Positions 52,450 through 61,039 of a DNA stretch of 64,000 nucleotides are shown here, piece after piece (within the stretch, counting starts at the first letter, position 1; every line of letters starts with the position of its first letter). The notes under the pieces were generated by a model, which made no database searches, was not told the origin of the DNA, and was given only the letters and a program-made list of their open reading frames with translations. Source of the stretch: Kineococcus mangrovi. Lineage in GTDB: Bacteria > Actinomycetota > Actinomycetes > Actinomycetales > Kineococcaceae. The position numbers and the translations under genes are program-made. The stretch covers positions 186,001 to 250,000 of the forward strand of contig NZ_JBGGTQ010000004.1 in the NCBI RefSeq assembly GCF_041320705.1, written 5' to 3'.

Positions 52450-54216
52450 GTGAGCACGGACGTGCGCGGCGAGGTGCGGGTCGCGGAGCGGGTCGCGGGG
52501 GCGCCGGAGGGGCGGTGGGCGGGCCGGACCCGGGCGGGCGCCGCGCGGGTCGCGGTGCGGGTCGCGGCCCGGACCACCACGTGGGTCTTCCTGCTCTCGG
52601 GGGTGCTGTCGCTGGCGATGGCCGTGCACGCCCCGTTGTCGGACGGTGCCCAGCGGGCCCGTCCGGTCGTCGTGGACCTCGTCTTCGCCACGAGCTGGCC
52701 CAGCCTGGGGTACGGGACGGTCCTGCTGCTCCTGGCCCGGTCCCTGGCCCGGCGCAAGCGGGCCGCCTGGTGGACGGCCGTCGTCGTCACCGGTCTCAAC
52801 GCCGTCTTCAACGTCCTGTGGGGCGCGCTGGACGAGGTCGCGCTGCCGCTGGGTCTGCTGCTGGTGCAGCTCGCCGTGCTGGGCGTCCTGGCGCTGGCGC
52901 GCCCGTGGTTCACCGTGCTGCCGTCCCGGTGGGGGGTGCGTCAGGCGGTCCGCACCGGGGGCGGGGCGTTCGCGGTGTGGCTCGTGGTCGGCACGGCGCT
53001 CGTCGTGGCGGCGCAGGAGCGCGCGGGCGGGCTGTTCGAGCGCCTCTGGTACGCCGCCGCCGGCACGCTCGTCTCGGTCGACAGCTTCGTGATCTTCCCC
53101 GACGGGGTGCTCGTCCCCGGGTGGGTGGACGTCGTCCTCAACGCCGCCGGGACGGTGCTCGTCCTGCTCGTCACCTGGTTCCTCTTCCAGCCCGCCGCCG
53201 ACCCCGCGGCCCTCGGCGCCGACGAGGACCGGCTGCGGCACCTGCTGGCGACGGAGGGCGAGGGAGACGCGCTCGGCTACTTCAGCCTGCGCCGCGACAA
53301 GACGGCCGTCTTCGCCCCCAACGGGCGGGCCGCCGTGGTGCACCGCGTCGTCGGCGGGGTGAGCGTCGCCAGCGGTGACCCGGTGGGCAACGAGACGTCT
53401 TGGCCCGCAGCCGTGGAGGCCTGGCGCCACCAGCTCGCCGCGCACGCGTGGGTCCCGGCCGTCGTCGGCACGTCGGAGGCGGGGGCCGCGGTCTACCACC
53501 GGGCCGGGCTGCAGGTCCTGGAGGTCGGGGACGAGGCCGTGCTGGACGTGGCGGGGTTCAGCCTGGAGGGCCGTGCGGTCCGCTCGCTGCGCCAGGCCGT
53601 CAACCGCGCGCGCCGCGGCGGGACGCGGGTCGCCGTCCGCCGGCAGCGGGACGTGCCGGCCGGTGAGCTTGAGGAGATCGCCGCGTGCGCGGCCGCCTGG
53701 CGCGAGGGGCGCGAGCGCGGCTTCTCGATGGCGCTGGGGCGCCTGGGCGACGGCGCGGACCCGGACCTGCTGGTGGCGACGGCGCGGGCGGCCGGAGGGG
53801 AGCTGCTCGCGGTACTGACGTTCGTCCCGTGGGGCGAGCACGGGGTGTCGCTGGACCTCATGCGCCGGCGGCCCGGGGCCCCGAACGGCACGGTCGAGCT
53901 CGTCGTCACCGACGTCGTGGCCTTCGCCCGCGAGCACGCGCTGGCGCGCATCTCGCTGAACTTCGCGGTGTTCCGGTCGGTGTTCGACCGGGGCTCGCGG
54001 CTGGGCGCGGGTCCCGTCCTGCGCCTGTGGTACCGCGTGCTCGTCGTGTTCTCGCGCGCCTGGCAGCTCGAGCAGTTGTACCGCAGCAACGCCAAGTACC
54101 AGCCGTGCTGGGTGCCGCGCTTCGTCTGCTTCGAGCGCACGGCCGACCTGCCGCGCATCGGGTTCGCCGTCGCCCGCGTCGAGCAGTTCCTGCCCGGGCG
54201 TCCGCGCCGGGTCTGA
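52450..54216 (+). CDS. MprF/LysX-like membrane protein with DUF2156 domain
   Basis: This predicts 588 residues. About six helices fill residues 40-255. A soluble DUF2156 GNAT-like domain (near 265-580) follows: LGYFSLRRDKTAVFAP, VASGDPVGNE, AGLQVLEVGDEAVLDVAGF, GFSMALGRLGDG, and ISLNFAVFRSVF with LYRSNAKYQPCWVPRF at the end. In MprF this domain moves lysine from Lys-tRNA to phosphatidylglycerol; the substrate here is not fixed. The GTG follows GGGGGAGG. No tRNA-synthetase part is fused. Confidence 0.85.
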   Translation: MSTDVRGEVRVAERVAGAPEGRWAGRTRAGAARVAVRVAARTTTWVFLLSGVLSLAMAVHAPLSDGAQRARPVVVDLVFATSWPSLGYGTVLLLLARSLARRKRAAWWTAVVVTGLNAVFNVLWGALDEVALPLGLLLVQLAVLGVLALARPWFTVLPSRWGVRQAVRTGGGAFAVWLVVGTALVVAAQERAGGLFERLWYAAAGTLVSVDSFVIFPDGVLVPGWVDVVLNAAGTVLVLLVTWFLFQPAADPAALGADEDRLRHLLATEGEGDALGYFSLRRDKTAVFAPNGRAAVVHRVVGGVSVASGDPVGNETSWPAAVEAWRHQLAAHAWVPAVVGTSEAGAAVYHRAGLQVLEVGDEAVLDVAGFSLEGRAVRSLRQAVNRARRGGTRVAVRRQRDVPAGELEEIAACAAAWREGRERGFSMALGRLGDGADPDLLVATARAAGGELLAVLTFVPWGEHGVSLDLMRRRPGAPNGTVELVVTDVVAFAREHALARISLNFAVFRSVFDRGSRLGAGPVLRLWYRVLVVFSRAWQLEQLYRSNAKYQPCWVPRFVCFERTADLPRIGFAVARVEQFLPGRPRRV

Positions 54217-54232
54217 CCCTCGCTCTCCTGTC

Positions 54233-54262
54233 CCACCTGCACCACTGTGGTGTGACAGGTGG
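54233..54262. promoter_or_regulatory. Palindrome between the MprF-like gene and a frameshifted gene
   Basis: CCACCTG-CACCAC (54233-54245) pairs with GTGGTG (54247-54252) and CAGGTGG (54256-54262), with a 3-nt bulge. It starts 16 nt after one stop and ends 9 nt before the next start. It can be a terminator for the first gene or an operator for the second. Confidence 0.5.
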
Positions 54263-54271
54263 AGGTGTGTC

Positions 54272-54750
54272 GTGGGTGGTGCCGCCGGTGCCCTCCCGGT
54301 CGGGGCGCCGCTGCCGTCGGTGCGGGCGCTGGCGGCCCGCACGCTGCCGCTCGGGGTCGCCGTCCCGCGCGAGCGGGCCGAGGCCCCCGTCGTGCGGCAC
54401 GCCGTGCGCCGGTACCGGGTGCAGGTCGCGGTGCTGACCGTCCTGGCCGCCGTCGTGGCCGGTCTCGTGCCGTCCCCGGCCGGGCCGCTGTCGTCCACCT
54501 GCGGTCTGCTCGTCCTCGGGTTCGCGGCGTTCGTGCTGTGCCGCGGGCCGATCCGGACGGCCGAGGCGTCCCAGGGGTGGTTCCGCGACCTGCCCGTGCG
54601 GCTCACCGCGCCCTGGGGGCCGTTCCCCGGCCGCCGGTGCCCGTGCACTGGTACGTGCTCGCGCTCGCCCGGCTCGTGCGGCGCGCACCCCTGCGACCGC
54701 GCGCCGGGCAGTCGCTGCCGGGGGTCGTGGGGGCCGTGCTGGGCTCCTGA
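54272..54750 (+). pseudogene. Frameshifted small membrane protein (DUF1648/DUF5808-like)
   Basis: From a GTG with GGAGG 6 nt upstream it reads PLGVAVPRERAEAP, a helix (VQVAVLTVLAAVVAGLV), a second helix (STCGLLVLGFAAFVLCRGP) and ASQGWFRDLPVRLTAP. Just past there, after a GGGGG run at 54615-54619, the coding look moves to the next frame (VPVHWYVLALARLVRRAPLR) and stops at 54750. The original frame would run on through the convergent thioesterase gene, which is unlikely. A one-base change probably broke the gene. Family assignment is tentative. Confidence 0.5.
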
Positions 54751-54754
54751 GCCG

Positions 54755-55177
54755 TCAGGACGGCTCGGCCGCCCGCACGTAGTTCGTGATGCGCGCCGTG
54801 CACAGCCGCCGGCCGTCCTCGTCGGAGACGACGACCTCGTGACTGGTCAGCGTGCGTCCCAGCGAGATCGCGGTCGCGACTCCCGTCACCACGCCCGAGC
54901 GCACCGAGCGGTGGTGGGTGGCGTTGATGTCCGTGCCGAGCGCGAGACCGCCGGGCCACACGTGCAGGTAGGCCCCGACGGAGCCGAGCGTCTCGGCCAG
55001 CGCGCAGCTCGCACCGCCGTGCAGGAACCCAGCGACCTGGGTGTTCCCCGCCACGGGCATCGTGGCGACGAGGCGCTGCGGGCTCATCTCCAGGAACCGG
55101 ATGCCGAGGCGGTCCACGAGCGTGTCCCGCGCGAAGGTGGCGAGGATCTCCTCGACGGTCGGGGGCGTTGCGGTCAC
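54755..55177 (-). CDS. Hotdog-fold thioesterase, probable DHNA-CoA thioesterase
   Basis: This predicts 140 residues. GFLHGGASCALAETLGSVGA has the PaaI-type active site with catalytic Glu, and ALGTDINATHHRSVRSGVV follows. DHNA-CoA from MenB must be hydrolysed before MenA acts, and hotdog enzymes do this. Its position, back to back with menD, suggests that role (MenI). The GTG at 55177 has GAGCCT (55184-55189) ending 6 nt upstream. Confidence 0.85.
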   Translation of the reverse strand: MTATPPTVEEILATFARDTLVDRLGIRFLEMSPQRLVATMPVAGNTQVAGFLHGGASCALAETLGSVGAYLHVWPGGLALGTDINATHHRSVRSGVVTGVATAISLGRTLTSHEVVVSDEDGRRLCTARITNYVRAAEPS

Positions 55178-55218
55178 CGCGGCAGGCTCCCACACGCTCG
55201 CGGGCGCACCATGGAGGG
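55178..55218. promoter_or_regulatory. Thioesterase-menD divergent leaderless promoters
   Basis: In 41 bp, GAGCCT (55184-55189, minus) ends 6 nt before the thioesterase GTG and CACCAT (55207-55212, plus) ends 6 nt before the menD GTG. The arrangement repeats that of menB and menC. No room is left for a longer 5' leader on either side. Confidence 0.55.
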
Positions 55219-56895
55219 GTGAACCCCTCGACCGCCCTCGCGACGGTCCTCCTCGACGCCTTCGTCCGCCTCGGTCTGCGCCACCTCGTCCTCAGCCCCG
55301 GCTCGCGCAGCGCGCCCCTGGCCTACGCGGCCGCCCGCGCCGCCGACGAGGGCCGGCTGCGGCTGCACGTGCGCGTCGACGAGCGCAGCGCCGGGTTCCT
55401 GGCCCTCGGCCTGGCCCGCGCGGGCGAGCTGGTGGCCGTCGTGACGACGAGCGGGACCGCGGTCGCCAACCTGCACCCGGCCGTCCTGGAGGCCCACCAC
55501 GCCGGCGTCCCGCTCGTCGTGCTGTCGGCGGACCGCCCGCACGAGCTGCGCGGGTCCGGGGCCAGCCAGACCGCCGACGCCCAGGCGCGGGTGTTCCTGC
55601 CCTCGGTCCGCTACAGCGCCGACCTGCCCGCCCCCGTCGACCCCGCCGCGCAGGCCCCCGCCTGGCGCTCGGTCGTCTCCCGCGCCGTGGCCGCCGCCCG
55701 CGGGCTGCGCGGTGACGGCCCGGGGCCGGTGCACCTCGACGTGGGCTTCTCCGACCCGCTGACGCCTTCCCCGGACGTCCCGCCGGCCTCGACCACGGGG
55801 CTGACGGTCGTCACCGGACCCGCTGCGCCGCAGCCGGTCGTGCTGGACCGCGGACCCCGCACCCTCGTCCTGGCCGGCGACGCCCCCGACCCCGCGACCG
55901 GCCGCGCCGCCCGCGAGCTGGCCGAGCACGCCGGCTGGCCGCTGCTGGCCGAGCCCAGCTCCGGGGCCCGGGGCGGGGAGCGCGCCGTCGGGCCCTACCG
56001 GCTGCTGCTGGACGCCGAGGACTCCCAAGGACGCCTCGGCGACGTCGAGCGGGTCGTCCTGTTCGGCCACCCCACGCTGTCGCGGCCCGTGACCCGGCTG
56101 CTGGCCCGCGACGACGTCGAGCTCGTCGTCGTCAGCCCCGCCGGCACCTGGCCCGACGCCGGCTTCCGGGCCGCCCGCGTCGTCCCGGCCGCCACCGTCG
56201 CCGGGCGCCCCGAACCCGGCGAGCAGGAGTTCGCCGCCCGCTGGGACCGCGCCGCCAAGCTCGCGGCCGACGCCGTGGACGCCGTCGTCGACGAGGAGAC
56301 GGCGCTCGCGGGCCCCTGGGCGGCCCGCGAGGTCGTCCGCGCCTGCGCCGCCGACCGCTCGGTGCTCGTCGTGGCGGCCAGCAACGCCGTGCGCGACGTC
56401 GACCTCGCCGGGCACCCCCTGGGGGTGCGGACGGTCTCCAACCGGGGACTGGCGGGCATCGACGGGACGCTGGCCACGGCCGAGGGCGTCGCGACGGTGC
56501 TGGGGCCGACCCGGTTGCTCGTGGGTGACCTGGCGTTCCTGCACGACGTCAACGCGCTGCTGCCGGTGCCGGGGGAGCGGCGCCCGGACCTCACCGTCGT
56601 CCTCGTCAACGACGACGGCGGCGGGATCTTCGAGACGCTGGAGCACGCCGCGGTCGTGGCGCGCCCCACGTTCGAGCGCGTCGTCGCCACGCCCCACGGC
56701 GTGGACGTGGCCGCCCTGTGCGCCGCCTACGGCGTCCCGCACGTGCGCCCGCGCACCCGCGCCGAGGCGGCCACCGTCCTGGCCGCCGCGCCCGCGGGCC
56801 TGCGCGTGGTGGAGCTGCGCACCGACCGCGCGGCGGTCCGCCCGCGCCTGGAGCGCGTCGCCGCCGCCGTGCGCGCCGCCGTCCTCGACGCCTGA
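55219..56895 (+). CDS. menD: SEPHCHC synthase (MenD)
   Basis: This predicts 558 residues of a thiamine-diphosphate enzyme that joins 2-oxoglutarate to isochorismate. LVLSPGSRSAPLAYAAA, VRVDERSAGFLALG with the catalytic Glu, TTSGTAVANLHPAVLEA, and the ThDP motif ending in VLVNDDGGGIFETL (near 455) are all present. The GTG at 55219 is supported by the -10 spacing. menF and menH are not in the window. Confidence 0.95.
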   Translation: MNPSTALATVLLDAFVRLGLRHLVLSPGSRSAPLAYAAARAADEGRLRLHVRVDERSAGFLALGLARAGELVAVVTTSGTAVANLHPAVLEAHHAGVPLVVLSADRPHELRGSGASQTADAQARVFLPSVRYSADLPAPVDPAAQAPAWRSVVSRAVAAARGLRGDGPGPVHLDVGFSDPLTPSPDVPPASTTGLTVVTGPAAPQPVVLDRGPRTLVLAGDAPDPATGRAARELAEHAGWPLLAEPSSGARGGERAVGPYRLLLDAEDSQGRLGDVERVVLFGHPTLSRPVTRLLARDDVELVVVSPAGTWPDAGFRAARVVPAATVAGRPEPGEQEFAARWDRAAKLAADAVDAVVDEETALAGPWAAREVVRACAADRSVLVVAASNAVRDVDLAGHPLGVRTVSNRGLAGIDGTLATAEGVATVLGPTRLLVGDLAFLHDVNALLPVPGERRPDLTVVLVNDDGGGIFETLEHAAVVARPTFERVVATPHGVDVAALCAAYGVPHVRPRTRAEAATVLAAAPAGLRVVELRTDRAAVRPRLERVAAAVRAAVLDA

Positions 56896-56913
56896 CGGAG
56901 GCGGCCCCCGGCG

Positions 56914-58662
56914 TCACGGGTGGTGGCGGCGCTTCTGCCTGTACATGCCGTCGTCCGCCTGCTTCAAGGCGGCGCTCACGTCCTCGCCCCGGCCCGGGGG
57001 CAGGACCGCGGCGACCCCGATGGAGACGCCGACGGTGATGTCCTCGCCACTGCCCTGCAGGGTGATCGGTCCCGTGACGGCCTCCTCCAGCCGGTGCAGC
57101 AGCTGCCGGGTGGACGTCGAAGCAGGAGGTCCCGTGTCGAGGAGAGCCACGAACTCGTCGCCGCCGAAGCGCGCGAGGATGCCGTGTCCGTCGATGACCT
57201 CCGCGGCGCGCTGGGCCACGACGCGGAGCACCGTGTCACCGGCGTCGTGGCCGAAGGTGTCGTTGACGGCTTTGAAGCCGTCGAGGTCCAGCAGTGCGAC
57301 GCTCCAGCCGTCGGTCGGCGCCGGCCCGGCCTGCGCCGGGACGAGCCCGGCTCGGGGGTGGCCGCCGGGCGCCGGGTGGCGGCCCGCGGGGTGGTGGTGT
57401 TCGTGGAGGTGGCGGAGGGCGAAGGCCGTGAACCCGCGGCGCGTGTAGGCGCCGGTGAGCTCGTCCCGACCCGCGGCGGCGGCGTGCTGCTCGTCCCGGT
57501 GGGCACGCACCAGCCGGAGCCCGGCGTGCAGCAGGGACAGCGCCACCGCCGCCGCGGCCGTCCCGACGGTCGCCGCCTGCACCTCGTCCCCGCCGCCGCG
57601 CTGGGCGGTCACCACGTGCGCCGTGGCGAGGACGGTGATGACCACCGGCAGGACGAGCTGCACGACGACGGCGGCGGTGACGCCCAGACGGGGGTGGGAG
57701 CGCACCGGGGGCGGCGGCAGGGCGGACTCCGGGCCGGTGGGGCGCGGCGCGGGGTGCAGCCACGTGACCATGACGACCACCGCCCCGGTCACCGCGAAGA
57801 CCACCCCGGCCGTCCAGCCGGGGGACGAGGCGCGGGCCAGGCCCACCGCTGTGAGCGCGTCCCCGAGCACGAGCCCGACGACACCGGTCGCGGTGGCGAC
57901 CAGCTGACGCAGCTGCCGACGAGGCGGGCGAGCCGGGGCGGCGAGGGCGCGCCCCACGACGGCGGCGGCGACGGCGGTGACGACGAGGTCGAAGAAGGAG
58001 TAGACGGAGTAGCTCTTGCCTTCCGCCACGATCGTTCCCACGGGGGTGACCAGCAGGACGACGGCGGCGGTGCTGGCGCCGGCCTGCAGCAGCACCAGGG
58101 CCGAGCTGCGGTCCGGCCCCCCGCGTCCGGTCCTCCGTCCTCGTCCGGCCCGGGGTGTGGGCGCCGCGTCGGCCGCCCGCGCAGAGGGGGGTGCCGCTCG
58201 ACCACCGGGCCCGGGGCCGGGGGGAACGGCGAGGTGCACCAGGAGCACCAGCGCCAGGTAGCGCACGATCTGGGTGGCGACGGTGAAGCCCGGTTCGACC
58301 TCACCCGCGGTGTAGTCCGGACCGCCGGGGGCCACGCTCAGCAGCCAGTAGCCGTCGCCGAGCAGCGTCAGGCCGAAGTAGGCGGACAGGAGGAGCAGCG
58401 CCCGGCGGGCGTGGGCGGTGCGGGTCAGGAGCGCGCACCCCACCGGGGCGGCCGTCGCGGCGACCTCCAGCGCGAGGACGCCCGCGTCGAAGGCGTCCGT
58501 GCGGCTGGTGACGAGGCTCCACGTGCAGGTGACGACGAGCGCGGCGGGCGCCAGCAGGGCCGTGCGGCGACCCCGCAGCGGCGGACGCGGTCCCCGGTCT
58601 CGTCGCTGCGGCGCACGGAGCCCGGCCCGGCGAGCGGCCTGGTCGGGACGGGCGGGGCACAT
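56914..58662 (-). CDS. Membrane GGDEF diguanylate cyclase
   Basis: This predicts 582 residues. Nine or ten hydrophobic helices fill the first 390 residues. The GGDEF domain reads [40 protein letters not shown] and [14 protein letters not shown] near 504. There is no RxxD I-site. An insert of His, Pro and Gly ([18 protein letters not shown]) lies inside the domain. The ATG at 58662 has GGAG 10 nt upstream. It is convergent with menD. Confidence 0.88.
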   Translation of the reverse strand: MCPARPDQAARRAGLRAPQRRDRGPRPPLRGRRTALLAPAALVVTCTWSLVTSRTDAFDAGVLALEVAATAAPVGCALLTRTAHARRALLLLSAYFGLTLLGDGYWLLSVAPGGPDYTAGEVEPGFTVATQIVRYLALVLLVHLAVPPGPGPGGRAAPPSARAADAAPTPRAGRGRRTGRGGPDRSSALVLLQAGASTAAVVLLVTPVGTIVAEGKSYSVYSFFDLVVTAVAAAVVGRALAAPARPPRRQLRQLVATATGVVGLVLGDALTAVGLARASSPGWTAGVVFAVTGAVVVMVTWLHPAPRPTGPESALPPPPVRSHPRLGVTAAVVVQLVLPVVITVLATAHVVTAQRGGGDEVQAATVGTAAAAVALSLLHAGLRLVRAHRDEQHAAAAGRDELTGAYTRRGFTAFALRHLHEHHHPAGRHPAPGGHPRAGLVPAQAGPAPTDGWSVALLDLDGFKAVNDTFGHDAGDTVLRVVAQRAAEVIDGHGILARFGGDEFVALLDTGPPASTSTRQLLHRLEEAVTGPITLQGSGEDITVGVSIGVAAVLPPGRGEDVSAALKQADDGMYRQKRRHHP

Positions 58663-58987
58663 GCCGGGGACGCTCCGGAGGTTCTCGCCGGCCGCGGGGC
58701 TCGGGCCGGGGTGGCGACGTGGGTGGTGCGGTGGCGCGGACGGCCGGTGCGGATCCCCGGAACGGCACGACCGGGGAGGCGGAGCGCGTCAGGGTCGACG
58801 CGCGATGATCATCCCATCGGCGACCCCCGGGCGGGCCTCGATCGACCACTTCCGTCCCGTGGAGGGGGTCGGCGAGCCGTCTGCCGCGCGGGAGCGTGTG
58901 ACGGCCCGTCGGGCGGGGTGTCCGGGATCACCGCTCCCGGCCGGTGACCGGGACGGCGGGACCGCCGGCGGCTGCGAGACTGGAGGG
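58663..58987. other. Divergent intergenic region, no gene seen
   Basis: These 325 bp lie between the cyclase and menG starts. I see no convincing coding frame. It holds a perfect 10-bp palindrome, GATGATCATC (58804-58813), and GAGACT (58976-58981), which ends 6 nt before the menG GTG and is its likely -10. Confidence 0.5.
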
Positions 58988-59713
58988 GTGGGCACCCCCG
59001 ACGTCTCGACCCGGCACGACCTGGCCGACCTCAGCAAGCGACCGGCGCAGGTCGCGGGCATGTTCGACGACGTCGCGCAGAGGTACGACCGCACGAACGA
59101 CGTCCTGTCCGCCGGTCAGGACCGGCTGTGGCGCCGGGCCGTCCTGCGGGCCGTCGACGCCCGCCCGGGGGAGACCGTGCTCGACCTCGCGGCCGGCACG
59201 GGCCGTTCCAGCGAACCGTTCGCCGACCGCGGGGTGCGCGTGGTCCCGTGCGACTTCTCGGTCGGGATGGTCCACGCGGGCAAGCGCCGCCGCCCCGACC
59301 TCGGCTTCGTCGTGGGCGACGCGACGCGCCTGCCGTTCGCCGACGGGGTCTTCGACGCGGCCACGATCTCCTTCGGGCTGCGCAACGTCGTCGACCCGGA
59401 CGCGGGGCTGCGCGAGATGGCGCGCGTCGTCCGCCCCGGCGGCCGGCTCGTCGTCTGCGAGTTCTCGACGATCCCGAACCCGTTGCTGCGCAAGGCGTAC
59501 ACCACGTACCTGCACCACGGGCTGCCGCGGGTGGCGCGGCTGGTGAGCTCGCACGGGGAGGCGTACAGCTACCTCGTCGACTCCATCGACGCGTGGCCGG
59601 ACCAGGCCGAGCTGGCCCTGCGCATCGGTGCGGCCGGCTGGGAGCGCGTCGCCTGGCGCAACCTGTCCTTCGGGGTCGTCGCGATGCACCGGGCCGTGCG
59701 CGCCGTGGGCTGA
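58988..59713 (+). CDS. menG: Demethylmenaquinone methyltransferase
   Basis: This predicts 241 residues (UbiE family). [20 protein letters not shown], the SAM loop [42 protein letters not shown] and the end region [11 protein letters not shown] are typical. It adds the last methyl of menaquinone. The GTG at 58988 is favoured by the -10 spacing of GAGACT. It is followed by the menJ-like reductase. Confidence 0.94.
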   Translation: MGTPDVSTRHDLADLSKRPAQVAGMFDDVAQRYDRTNDVLSAGQDRLWRRAVLRAVDARPGETVLDLAAGTGRSSEPFADRGVRVVPCDFSVGMVHAGKRRRPDLGFVVGDATRLPFADGVFDAATISFGLRNVVDPDAGLREMARVVRPGGRLVVCEFSTIPNPLLRKAYTTYLHHGLPRVARLVSSHGEAYSYLVDSIDAWPDQAELALRIGAAGWERVAWRNLSFGVVAMHRAVRAVG

Positions 59714-59723
59714 CGGGGGCGAC

Positions 59724-59747
59724 TAGACTTCGTGAAAACTTTCACGA
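59724..59747 (+). promoter_or_regulatory. Promoter with Rex-type operator before the menJ-like gene
   Basis: The 18-mer at 59730-59747, TCGTGAAAACTTTCACGA, has the Rex core GTGAA-N4-TTCAC perfectly and fits 12 of 14 positions of TTGTGAA-N4-TTCACAA. It directly follows a -10 (TAGACT, 59724-59729), so a bound protein would sit on the transcription start. It is as good a match as the site before rex. Confidence 0.65.
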
Positions 59748-59758
59748 GCGGAGGGGTG

Positions 59759-61039
59759 ATGGAGACGCAGGACGCGGACGTGCTCGTCGTCGGGGCCGGG
59801 CCGGCCGGCGCGACGCTGGCGCGCCACCTCGCCGACGCCGGCCGGCGCGTCCTGGTGCTCGAGAAGTCCTCCTTCCCGCGCGAGAAGGTCTGCGGCGACG
59901 GCCTGACCCCGCGGGCCGTCCACGAGCTCGACCAGCTCGGCCTGCGCACCGGAACCTCCGAGGGCTGGATCCGCAACCAGGGGCTGCGACTGCTCGGCGG
60001 CGGGGTGCGGATGCAGGTCCCGTGGCCCGAGATCACCGACTTCCCCTCCTACGGCCTCGTCGCGACGCGCTCGAGCTTCGACCAGGCCCTCGTCGAGCAC
60101 GCCCGCGCCGGGGGCGCGACCGTCGCCGAGCGCACGAGCGTCACCGGTCCCGTCCTCGACGAGCGCACCGGGCACGTCGTCGGCGTCACCGCCCGCCCGG
60201 TCGACGAGAAGGGCCGCAAGGCCGGCGATGCCCGCACCTACCGCGCGCCCGTCGTCGTCGCGGCCGACGGGGTCGGCGGTCGCCTCGCGCTGTCGATGGG
60301 CCTGGCCAAGCGCGACGACCGCCCGCTCGGCATCGCCGTCCGCACCTACTTCACCAGCCCCCGTCACGACGACGACTGGATGGAGGCGTGGATGGAGCTG
60401 CGCGAGGCCGACAGCTCCGCCGGCCCGCTGCTGCCCGGCTACGGCTGGGTCTTCGGCGTCGGCGACGGCACCTCGAACGTCGGCCTCGGCGTCCTGGACC
60501 CCGGCTCCGGCGACGTCGACTACCGGGACCTGCTGCGGCGCTGGGTGTCCGGGATGCCCCCCGAGTGGCGGTTCCGCGAGGAGGACCAGGTGGGCCCGAT
60601 CCGCGGGGCGGCGCTGCCGATGGCCTTCAACCGCACGCCGCACTACACGCGCGGGCTCGTGCTCATCGGCGACTGCGGCGGCATGGTCAACCCGTTCAAC
60701 GGCGAGGGCATCGCCTACGCCATGCAGTCCGGGCGCCTCGCGGCGCGGGCCGTCGACGACGCCCTGGCCGCCACCGACGAGCGCGCCCGCGAGCGCGCCC
60801 TGCAGTCCTACCCCGCTGCGGTTCGCGCGGACCTGGGTGGGTACTACACGCTGGGTCGCGTGTTCGTCTCCCTCATCGGCCACCCCGAGGTCATGCGCGT
60901 CGCGACCCGCTTCGGGCTGCCGCGCCCGGGCCTGATGAAGCTGGTCGTGAAGCTCCTGGCCAACCTGGCCGACCCGACGTCGAAGGACGCCACCGACCGG
61001 GTGGTCGTGGCGCTGAAGCGATTGGCCCCTGCCTCGTGA
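59759..61039 (+). CDS. Geranylgeranyl reductase family FAD enzyme (MenJ-like)
   Basis: This predicts 426 residues. The FAD loop is VLVVGAGPAGATLARHLADA, followed by EKSSFPREKVCGDGLTPRAV and LIGDCGGMVNPFNGEGIAYA near 305. In mycobacteria the matching gene (menJ) reduces one double bond of the menaquinone side chain; I infer the same from position. The ATG has GGAGG 4 nt upstream, with a GTG three bases earlier as alternative. The last 4 bp overlap the synthase gene. Confidence 0.9.
   Translation: METQDADVLVVGAGPAGATLARHLADAGRRVLVLEKSSFPREKVCGDGLTPRAVHELDQLGLRTGTSEGWIRNQGLRLLGGGVRMQVPWPEITDFPSYGLVATRSSFDQALVEHARAGGATVAERTSVTGPVLDERTGHVVGVTARPVDEKGRKAGDARTYRAPVVVAADGVGGRLALSMGLAKRDDRPLGIAVRTYFTSPRHDDDWMEAWMELREADSSAGPLLPGYGWVFGVGDGTSNVGLGVLDPGSGDVDYRDLLRRWVSGMPPEWRFREEDQVGPIRGAALPMAFNRTPHYTRGLVLIGDCGGMVNPFNGEGIAYAMQSGRLAARAVDDALAATDERARERALQSYPAAVRADLGGYYTLGRVFVSLIGHPEVMRVATRFGLPRPGLMKLVVKLLANLADPTSKDATDRVVVALKRLAPAS

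Noticed and set aside
54751-55222. Continuation of the frame from 54272 through 55222
   Set aside because: It runs antisense through the hotdog thioesterase gene, which has clear motifs and its own promoter.
58804-58813. GATGATCATC palindrome as an operator of menG
   Set aside because: It is short, 174 bp from the start codon, and has no second copy; there is not enough support.
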